The notes below the pieces were generated by a model. The model was not told where the DNA came from and ran no database searches. It saw only the letters and a list, made by a program, of their open reading frames with translations. Below are positions 24,101 to 33,306 of a stretch of DNA of 64,000 nt, one piece after another. A program made the position numbers and the translations under genes. Source of the stretch: Ovis canadensis (Eukaryota > Chordata > Mammalia > Artiodactyla > Bovidae); NCBI RefSeq assembly GCF_042477335.2, contig NC_091254.1, positions 95,631,501-95,695,500 on the forward strand. The letters are read 5' to 3'. Within the stretch, counting starts at the first letter, position 1. The number at the start of each line of letters is the position of its first letter.

Positions 24101-24224
24101 AGCAAAGAGCTCCTGGTGGTATTAATCTTTCTCATCCCATTTGCCTCTTGCAGGTTTTAAAGTACATCACAGAGGAAAAATGTAAACAAACTAGGAAAGG
24201 GAGGCAATGGAGTGGAGCAGAAGT

Positions 24225-25110
24225 TGTATATTTAAATTAAAAAAAAAAGAGGAAGGTAATTGGAAGGCAATCTGGCAGTATTTATCAACATTTCAAATGT
24301 GCATTGCCTTTTGTATAACAATTTCACCACTAGGAATTTGCCCTATGGATATACTTGGGAAAATACCTGGAGATGGTGAGGATGTATAAATTAGGGTAGG
24401 TGGGCACAGGCTGTGGCAACAAATACTGCCCCCCGCCCCGATCTTCTGGCTTACCATGTAAATTTGAGTCATCACACGCAGAGCACGGTAACACAGACCA
24501 GCAGGAGGCTCTGCTCCATACGGTCACTCAGGATCCAAGCAGGCCAGACCCAGCCTCCACTGCCTTTGAACTGTGCCCTCTGGAACTTGTGGCAGCCTTG
24601 TCGTGACGGCTGGGGAGGAGGGAAGCATGGCAACCCCTCACCTGCTCTTTTGTCCTTCATACGACATCCACATCGCCGCTCGTTGCCTTCAACCTAATTG
24701 CAAATGAAGCTGAGAAAAGCACAGAAGTATGTGATTACTCAGTGAATTCCACTGTCTCTGCCACTAACCATGAGCTACACGTGATGTATTGTGTGTCCAA
24801 GCTTAAAAACCAAATTTTGCTGGTGGCCAATGATTTAAATAAGCTGTGATATATTATAATACGGTGACTTAAAAAGATGAATCTGTATGTCCCAATAAGG
24901 AAAGACCTCCTAGATGTATTATTTAGCGAAAAAAAAGAAAAGAAAGAAAGCAAGACATGGACAAGGTGCAAAGTGTGATCTGTAGAGGCGTCACCTAGAG
25001 AATGCACAGATGCAAGTATATAGTGTTTTTCTGAACAGACAGACACAATTTTGTTCACGATGGTTGCCATGAGGAATGAAGGAAGGGACAGGAAAAGAAA
25101 GATAATTTTT
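24225..25110 (+). repeat. old L1 fragments (two pieces)
   Basis: 24240-24370 (GGCAATCTGGCAGTATTTAT, then ATTTCACCACTAGGAATTTG) and 24830-25110 (AAAGATGAATCTGTATGTCC, then AAGACATGGACAAGGTGCAA) match plus-strand L1M 3' sequence. 24375-24770 is unassigned. Confidence 0.6.
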
Positions 25111-25261
25111 GCCAGATGTAAGCTCAGTACTGATTTTACCCAAAATAAGAAAGCTAAAAAGATGACTCTAACACACTAGTTAATAATATTGTGAAATTCT
25201 TAGTTTTCTCAAGATTGATTATGGTATTTTGGTTCCATGAGGGGGGAATCTTTGTTCTTTT

Positions 25262-25388
25262 ATTTTAAATATTTTCTTGGCCATGCTGCACAGCACATAG
25301 GGTGTCAGTTCCCTGACAGGGGATCAAACCCACGCCCCCTGCTCTGGAAGCTCAGAGTCTTAACCCCTGGACCGCCAGGGAGGTCCCG
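25262..25388 (-). repeat. CHR-type SINE fragment
   Basis: Antisense copy ending in GACCGCCAGGGAGGTCCC. Confidence 0.85.
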
Positions 25389-27099
25389 GGTTTCTCTCTT
25401 CCTAGATGCTGAGCGGTGAAAGGAAGTGTAATGATATCTGTAACCATTTTCAAGTGCTTTAGCTGAAGAATCGTGAGCATGCGCACACACACGTGCCCCC
25501 AGAACACACACTTATGTGCAAAATGTGAATTGTTGAATCTGCATGGTAGCTCTGTGGCAGTTTGCTGTTCTGGTCTTTCAGCTCTTCTGTATATCTGAGA
25601 ATTTTCAAGGTAAAAAGCTAAGGAAAATGAAATAACTAAAAAGCTTGGCACCTTAGGACAGAGAGCTTCAGAGATCTCCCGTCTTCCTGATGTAGGCGGC
25701 GTTCACAGTTTGCCATATTAAAACGTCAGAAATCAGGCATTAAAATCTGAAGTGAAGATGCATCACAGAAAGAGTGGAGACCACGGTCTGGTAGAAGGAG
25801 CTCTCTGAAAGGATTTCTGCTCAGGCCTAGGAGAAGCTGGGAAACCTTGGTAAGGGTAACGAGACTCTTCCAACTGCTTCGTCACTGTCATAATCACGGT
25901 ATCTTCTTGGCTGGAGATGCTGTTTGAGAAGATCGGTTGCCTTGAATCAAACCCTTTTCTGGAATCTGTTCTTCAAGTTAACCTAAAGGAGACTCTTAAA
26001 AACAGTGCAGGAGGATGAAAAGCCCAGTGACGGTAACTCATTCTCTCCTGCATCCTTGAGGTGGTGATGACTCACGAGAAGGTGTGTCCCTGCCGGGCAT
26101 CCTCAGAGAGGCAGTGATGCTGCCATCCCAGTGGCTGGCGGCCTCTCTCCGCATCCCAAATGATGCTACACACAGACTCTTGTCCATTGCGTTCCATGCA
26201 GGCTGCGGTGTTTCCCACATTCAGCAATCGCTTGCAGCCGAACCTTGTCCCCATGACGCAGAGCCGAGGGGCCCGGAGGAAAGGAACCATCACGGGCTAT
26301 CTTCCATCGCCCGGCAAAACGAATGGTAACTTCCTCTTTGAATCTGACACACGTGCTCCTAGAGAGAACATGTGTGGTGCCATCTTGTCTTTTCCTGACC
26401 ACAGTGGGAAGAATCCATGTGTTACGTGTGTCATTGATGACAGATTTCTGCAAGATAATTAAAGGAGTTGGTGGTTATCTTTTCTTCTCTCCGTTACAAG
26501 GAGAGAAGTTAAAAGGCAGAGCCCTGGTCTCGACAGGAGGAGCCCTGTGTCTGCTCGGCTAAATACCTTCTGCTGCAAGAAACTCTGGAGGTCAGTCTGG
26601 CAAGCATCCCAGACACTCAGACTTCATTTTTTTTTCCTGCTGTTTTTGAGCTCAGCACTAACTACTGTTAGCAGACAGAGAGCTCTCTGCAATCCTTTCC
26701 TCAGAACTAGCTGCAAGAAAACTACCAATTATAGCCAAGAAACAGTCTTTCAAATACACATACACATTGTAATGTGGGCTGGAAACCAATTGGAAACGTT
26801 TTGATTTGCCCTTTAAGGCCAGAGGCAGGCGCTTGAGGCAGACTCTGAAGATGTTTTAAAGAACCGTTACACTAAATTTAGCATCTGAACCAGCCTGTTG
26901 GCATATATGTAATGAAAAATTTAAAAGGAAAGAAATGTAACCCACAGTAACAAAGACATAGGCTGCTAATGGACAAATACTTCTTACAACAGATGCTCTG
27001 GGAATAAATCATAGAGTGGTTATTAAAGTTGTTACTCCCCTCTTTACATGCGTTTGAGGCGCTTCATTTTCACTTGTGAAGGTTTTGAGTTGACGACTG

Positions 27100-27225
27100 G
27101 ACTCTGAGCTCCCTAACAGGAGGAATCATCTGATTCATGTCGTCATTTCCAAGGCTTAGGGCCCTGCCTGGCATATGTTAAGTGTTAAATAGATGTGTGA
27201 TGGGTAAGTGGGCAAGTTAAATGTG
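27100..27225 (+). repeat. L2 LINE 3' end
   Basis: GACTCTGAGCTCCCTAACAG, then GGGCCCTGCCTGGCATATGT and AAATAGATG follow the L2 3' consensus order. Confidence 0.65.
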
Positions 27226-27771
27226 TGTGTGTGTGTTTTCAGTGGACAGACGCTTCTAGACTTGTGTAGAGCCTACTGGGCCCCTTGTTAGCATCTTGGA
27301 CCCGTCTGGTAAAAAGGATCTCTCTGAGGATGCTGAAGTCACTGGTAATTCTGCTTCTATGTCATCATTATCTGCGAATCTCTAAGCGTTCACTCCGGGT
27401 AAGCTATAGAGATAATAGGTTTTGATTTGTTGCGTTTTATAAGCTACACGCCAAAATGGGACGCACGGAATTAAGTTAAACCTTATGAGTGAGTGTCCCA
27501 AAAAACCCACTTTCAGATGACTGGCCTTGGAGGAGGAAGGAACAGCTATGCAGTTTGCCTGGAGCCAGGCAGCGGGGGCGGGTTGGAGAAGGGTGCAGGG
27601 GGGGAATCCTACAAGGAACCAGAAGCTCCAGACAGGTGTTCCCAGTTCTGAGAGTTGCATGCATTCTCTCAGGCAAAAGACACTTCATCAGAAGGATATG
27701 AAGGAACCCAAACACAGTAAATGCCACATGTAAAACAAAGAAATTCGCAGTGATGTTTGTAGAAACCTCTT

Positions 27772-28103
27772 ACAGCCTTCTCAGCATCTTGAACAATATG
27801 CCGATTGCCAGGATGACAAAGGGACCAAATACCTTATAGACTCGAAGGAGAGCTGTCGCAGGAGCTTTTCCTGTGGTGTTGCTGTTGCTTTCCCCACCTG
27901 GTATGTCCTGGAGCCAGACATTAATCTCGACCACCTTTTTTGTCTCCCTTTCATGTGTCCTTAATGAGGCTACTAAACAAAAATGATACACCTCAAAGGC
28001 ATCTTCACATTTCAGTCAATTTTAAGCAGTTTTCTGTGATGACCATTATCTCCTGTACAGTTCTTGAGTTTTTAAAGATAGAGTCAAGGATGGCTTTAAA
28101 AAC
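27772..28103 (-). pseudogene. possible decayed coding remnant, unidentified
   Basis: On the minus strand an AG-ended pyrimidine tract (TTTTGTTTTTAAAG, about 28104) precedes about 30 stop-free codons. After a one-base frame change near 28011, some 79 codons then end in a hydrophobic, tail-anchor-like segment (FGPFVILAIGILFKMLRRL) and a stop at 27772-27774. I do not recognise a family. A stop-free run of this length also occurs by chance in the window, so this is weak. Confidence 0.2.
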
Positions 28104-28475
28104 AAAACACACAAAAACTCTGTGATGTCTTTCTTATGCATGAATGATTCTTGGGAAATAATAGCGCTCTTAACAACCAAATGTTTTTCAGTCAGGTACT
28201 TCTTTGCCACAGACTGCAGAATCAGAGGTGTAAATCAGAAAGGAGATAGTAATAATAAAGACGTGTTCCAGCAACCAGCACGGAAAGAATGAACTACTGA
28301 GCAAGTTAATCTCAAGTACAAGGAAAATAAAGTGAACCTGGGCTCAGTTAACTGGTGGAAGAGAACACGACCAATCGCTACCACATTGCCTGGCCCCTCA
28401 TGAAACCTTTAAACAGAAGCTGGGAGCCTGCTCAGAGTGACTGACAATGTTTTCAAATAAAAAAAAAAAGATTTA

Positions 28476-29197
28476 CAGGCATGCCTTGTCTTATTGAACT
28501 TAGCTTGACTGCCTTTTTTTTTTGTTACAAATTGAAGATTTGAGGCAACCTTCAACCAGCAAGTCTGTCGGAACCATTTTTTCCAACAGCATTTTCTCAC
28601 TTGGTGACTCTATGTTACATTTTGGTAATTCTTGCAATATTTCAAACTTTTCCTAACTATTATATTTGTTATGGTGATCTGTGGGCAGTGATCTTTGATG
28701 TTACTGCTGTAACTGTTTTGGCATTTTTTGGCAATAAAACAATTTAAAAATTAAAAATTAAAAAACAATTTTAAAATTAAATTAATTATTTTAAAAAATT
28801 AACATTTTTTAAAACATAATGTTATTGCACACTCACTGGACTATGTGTGTGCATGCTCAGTCACTTTAGTTGTGTCCGACTCTTTGCAACACTGCAGACT
28901 GTAGCCCACCAGGCTCCTCTGTCCGCGGGACTGTCAGGCAAGAATCCTGGAGTGGGTTGCCATGCCCTCCTCCAGGGGATCTTCCTGACCCAGGGATCGA
29001 GCCTTCATCTTCTGCTTCTCCTGCACTGCAGGCAGATTCTTTGCCGCTGAGCCATTGGTGCTAGACTGCAGTATAGTGTAAGGATAACTTTTTTATATGC
29101 ACTGGAAAATCAAAAAATTCATATGACATGCCTTTATTGCAGTACTTACTTTGTTTTGGTCCAGAACCAAACTTGAACTATCTCTGAGATGTGCCTG
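28476..29197 (+). mobile_element. Tigger1-type DNA transposon remnant, internally deleted
   Basis: Both terminal inverted repeats are visible: CAGGCATGCCTTG at 28476 and the inverted end GAGATGTGCCTG at 29186-29197. A TA target dinucleotide precedes the left end. Subterminal sequences match Tigger1 (ATTTTGGTAATTCTTGCAAT). The transposase region is deleted and a Bov-tA interrupts the element. Confidence 0.8.
28850..29062 (-). repeat. Bov-tA SINE nested in Tigger1
   Basis: Antisense copy from CATGCTCAGTCACTTTAGTT to GAGCCATTGGTGC. The Tigger1 sequence resumes on its right. Confidence 0.9.
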
Positions 29198-29786
29198 TTC
29201 TTAAAAATTATGGCTAAAAGGCTGAACACACAAGAGCAGGGCTCCCAGTTCAGTCAGTGTGTGCAGATTGTTAGAAGCTGGATCTTTCTAGTTTTAACGG
29301 CAGGAAGGGGTGGCGAGCAGCCGAGCTCAGAGCCAGAGGTGGACTCTCGATGGGGGAGGGGTGAACGGTCAAGTGCAACCCCAAGGGGGTTGGGGTTTGA
29401 CGGTGAACAGTCTTCAGAGCTCTGTCTGTGGGATGCCAGGATAAATAGGAGCTTGCATTGAGATCCTTTTGTACAGAAGACTGATGGCTTTGCTGCAAAT
29501 CCTGTAAAAGGCTGAAAGCGACCTTCAGTGTGCTGGAGACACGCCCTCTCACTTTGCAGGTGAGGCTGCTGGGGCGCGGAGCACAAAGTGATTTGTTAAA
29601 AGGCCATGGAGTCAGTGGCAGTAGAGATAGAGCAGGAAGCTAGGTCTTACTTTCATTCATTTGACACATGTGTCGACTTTCTACGACTGTCCATGAACTG
29701 TGCGGGTTTCCTTATTTCTCATGTCACACACTTATGTCCATAGAGATTTTTTTTTGAGGAGTTTGGTTGTTTTTTAAAATGTGTCT
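29198..29786. other. intergenic unique sequence
   Basis: No repeat or gene is recognised. Confidence 0.35.
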
Positions 29787-29987
29787 GTGTGTTTGTTGCT
29801 CAGTTGTATCTGACTCTCTGCAACCTCCTAAGATTGTAGCCCACCAGGCTCCTCTGTCGATGGGATTCTCCAGGCAAGAATACTGGAGTGGGTTGCCTCT
29901 TCCTTCTCCAGGGGATCTTCCCAACCCAGGGATCGAACCCAAGTCTCCTGCATTGTGGCAGATTCTTTACTGTCTGAGCCACCAGCA
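29787..29987 (-). repeat. Bov-tA SINE
   Basis: Antisense copy from GTTTGTTGCTCAGTTG to GAGCCACCAGCAAAG. Confidence 0.92.
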
Positions 29988-30011
29988 AAGACCCCCCTCT
30001 TAAAAAAAAAC

Positions 30012-30046
<35 letters not shown>

Positions 30047-30058
30047 ATATGTATATAT
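30012..30058. repeat. (AT)n(GT)n microsatellite
   Basis: Alternating TA, then TG, then TATA runs. Confidence 0.93.
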
Positions 30059-30059
30059 A

Positions 30060-31460
30060 AAATTAGCTTCATGTGAAGAACTGTTTCTAAGAGATTCTGT
30101 TAGTTCATTTACCACGATATAAAAACTTTGAAGTGAATACATTTTTCAGCTTTGGGGGCACACTTTCATCACTAAAAAGTGGATTCATCTATCTGTACTT
30201 TGCTGGAAAAAAAGATAATATTTTAACATCCCCTTGATCACTGATAAATGCTTTGTTACCTGGAAATATGAGGTAGGAAATACAAAAAGAAGAAAATATT
30301 TAGGAAATACAGAAATTGTGCCATCAAGGGCATCAGTTGTGTAAATATCACAAACGTTATGCCAAATTCCCTGAAAACAGAAACAGAAGACCATCCTGGG
30401 CCTTTGGGTGCAGTCGCAATTTTGCCTCCTGTTGAACCACCTGAAGACCTCTTTTCTGCCCAACCAAAAGCAGGTAATCAGTCTTTTCTATGTACATTAG
30501 GAGTCAGTTTTATTCCTCTGAATTTTGTTTATTTTTTCTCCTTCCCCTGATTCTTCTCTGGGTTGGAGCCACAGACTGATACCAAGCTGCACGGCCAGAC
30601 ACTGATATTTTTTTTTTTTCTCATTTCCATTGTGAACCTTTATCACAGTGTTTGAGTGGACAACTGCTTTACCAAGAAGGAGACTAACAACAGGGAGAGT
30701 CGTTCTGAAGAGTCGTCAGCTGGCCGGACAACACCTGGGGATACGAGGCAGGGAAGTCGCAACCGCGGGCTTACCTTTCAAAGAGGACACAGGGCCCCTG
30801 CTTCTGCCACCTCTGCAAGGAGTTTCTGTATGTGACATTCCTCCTCTCCGATAGAGAAGAATAACACCTGTTGGGCACATTTTATTTTTCTCAGTTGAGG
30901 CTGACTTAGTTTGGAAAGGATGGTTTCAAAAACAAAGTGACCACTGAAACTGTGTCAGAGGTCACAATGCTTTTGTGAAAATTGAAAACACAGTATTTTT
31001 GTCATTGATTTCTTTTACTCAGACTAATCATTCGTGATCAGGGTTGAACATTCAGCTGGCGGATGTGGCTGTAAACTGTACCTGAACCTTGGATTTGCAC
31101 CGGAGGGGCAGTGAAATAACCTTATGGGGAAGACGAAATTACTATTCAAGCACCAAGTGAAACTGTAGGCCTCTGGAGAATTTTGTTTCTGGTTTTAGGA
31201 AAGAGAGCATTTATTCGACAAACATGCCTTTAGCCCAAGTCTGCTGGGCCAAGGCTACAGACGCAGACTTTCATGATAATCTCCTGAGGGGCTTCTGAAG
31301 CACTCAGATTCTTTGTTTGCTACAGCCGTGGTCTGGGGCAAATCACCCCGGGCTGGAACGATTTCTGGCTCCTTACTTCAGGGGCCCTTTCTCACTCTCT
31401 CAACCTAAAAGGCTTTACTCCTTAAGGTAAGGATTAACCAGAGCTCATGTAGCCAGTGAG
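30060..31460. other. intergenic, mostly unique
   Basis: Only a weak L2-like piece at 31205-31275 (antisense GCATTTATTCGACAAACATG) is seen. Confidence 0.35.
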
Positions 31461-31688
31461 GGCTTCCGAGGTGGCTCTGTGCTAAAGAACCCGCCTGCCA
31501 GTGTGGGAGATGCAGGTTCGATTCCTGGGCAAGGAAGATCCCCTGGAGGGTCTCACTCCAGTGAGGTTCTGAAGTCCTGGTCACTCACTCCAGTACTCTT
31601 GCCTGGGAAATATCATGAACAGAGGGGCCTGGTGGGCTGCAGACCAGGGGGTCACTCAGAGTCAGACACGACTGAGAATCGGAACACT
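31461..31688 (+). repeat. Bov-tA SINE
   Basis: Plus copy from GGGCTTCCGAGGTGGCTCTG to GACACGACTGAGAATCGG, with a short internal duplication near 31545-31590. Confidence 0.9.
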
Positions 31689-32095
31689 CACGTGCTGCAT
31701 TGCACCTGCGTAGGAGAACTGAACCCTTCATGGTTACCAGTCAGTCACTTTTTGGCTTGACCACAGCTCTGCCCTCGGAAATCAAAGGATGACCACAGTG
31801 GGGGTCTGATGATCGATCCCAAGGCCTCAAAGACCACAAGATAGGGTAAAACACTTCGGGCAGCAGTCACCTTCCCCAGAAGGTGTGTGGCAAGGATGGC
31901 TAAAGCTAAATTCACTGCTTGCCTCAGTCCGGCGTCACAACACTCGCTTTCATCCATGGCACGTTTTCGCAAAGAACCTTTGACTTTTTCCCTCCGCCTG
32001 GGATTATTTTGTGAAGGAAAGGGAAGCAAACTGCTCTGTTTGAATGGAAACCAGATCAATCTGGAACTAAAGTTGGAATAAAAGTCCTTATTCTG

Positions 32096-32500
32096 GGACT
32101 TTCCTGGTGGTCCAGCGGCTAAGACTCTGTTCTCCTAATGCAGGGGGCTCCGGTTCCAGGGAAGCTATGGGCTTCCCTCATAGCTCAGTCAGTAAAGAAT
32201 CTGCCTGCAGTGACTCGAGTTTAATTCCTTGGTGGGGAAGATCCCCTGGAGAAGGGAATGGCAACCCTCTCCAGTATTCTTGCCTGGAGAATCCCATGGA
32301 CAGAGGAATCTGGCAGGCTACAGTCCATGGGGTCGAAAGAGTCGGACACGACTGAGTGACGCTCATTTCATTTCCAGTTCGATCCCTGGTCAGGGAACTT
32401 GATTCCACATGTGTCAACTAAGAGCCCCCACGCTGCAAGGAAAGGTCCTGTGAGCCACAACCAACACTCAGTGCAGCCAAATCAATAAACAAAAATATTT
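32096..32500 (+). repeat. CHR-type SINE split by a Bov-tA
   Basis: The CHR head is at 32096-32160 (GGACTTTCCTGGTGGTCCAG) and the CHR body at 32374-32500 (GTTCGATCCCTGGTCAGGGA to an A-rich tail). Confidence 0.85.
32168..32370 (+). repeat. Bov-tA SINE nested in CHR
   Basis: Plus copy from GGGCTTCCCTCATAGCTCAG to GACACGACTGAGTGACG. Confidence 0.92.
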
Positions 32501-32855
32501 TTTAGAAATCTCTCTTCTTCTCACGTCTGTTTTCACACTGTGCAGGTCAAACTGCTCAGGATGAAGAGGAGTCCATGTAAAACTTGACACCAAAACTTGA
32601 GTTCAGAAGTTTTACGGGGAAACCAAGGGGTTCACGCAGCAGGGTGGGGCAAGATGAACCTTTACGCTGTGCGCACGGCCTGGTTTGAAAAATGGGCTCG
32701 TGCACGCCTATGGGCAGAAGGGTTTGGGTTACTGCAATCACAGAGAAACATGGGAGGCAAATTAAAGTAACCAACAAAAAAGAAAGTCAAAGGAAAAGAA
32801 AACAAGCAGAAAAGGAAAATACTTTGAAGGCGCTTTTTCCATAGGAAAAAAATAT

Positions 32856-32861
32856 TTTATT
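32856..32861 (-). promoter_or_regulatory. EFNB2 distal poly(A) signal AATAAA
   Basis: The mRNA strand reads AAAAAAATAAAATATTT here. Cleavage would fall about 10 to 30 nt downstream, near 32830-32846. Beyond this the mRNA strand becomes U-rich (TTTTCTGCTTG, then TTTCTTTTTTGTTGG around 32770-32815), as expected of a downstream element. The distance from the stop, about 3.3 kb, fits the known long EFNB2 message. Confidence 0.75.
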
Positions 32862-33300
32862 TTTTTAAGAACAAATTCAGTTTGAAACAGGTTTGGAACG
32901 TGACTTCATTGGCTGGGGGCTAACTGCAATGTGGAACTAAAGCAGATCAAAAAACCTATGACAGGCTATCAAAATAAAACAAAGAAAAGAAAAAATATTT
33001 ATAACTCAAGCATAATACTGTGTTACTTACAAATTGGACAACGAAATTTTAAATAAATATTCATGGTACATAATTACGGCACAAATATGCAGCAATTTGG
33101 CAACCTTTTATACCATTTTTTTTTCCTCATTACAGTGCAAAGGGGAATGACACTGCTGTTTAACAAGCTGTAGCTAAATACATTGCAAAATTCAGATTTT
33201 ATACAAAACATCTTGCTTAGACTTTATAAAAAACCAACATTGCTCTATGTACACAATCTGGGTAAGAAAAGCCATATCTGTCTCGTTTTTCATGTGTATT

Positions 33301-33306
33301 TTTATT
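33301..33306 (-). promoter_or_regulatory. possible alternative poly(A) signal AATAAA in the 3'UTR
   Basis: A second AATAAA on the mRNA strand lies 445 nt upstream of the distal signal. Another occurs at 35224-35229. Neither is followed by as clear a U/GU-rich element as the distal one. They could give shorter messages lacking the AU-rich and Pumilio-type elements, but the sequence alone does not show use. Confidence 0.35.

Larger units (their letters stand above)
25389..28473. other. repeat-poor intergenic block
   Basis: Three kilobases carry no ruminant SINE and only an L2 remnant at 27100-27225. A coding-like stretch lies on the minus strand at 27772-28103 and is described separately. Confidence 0.4.
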
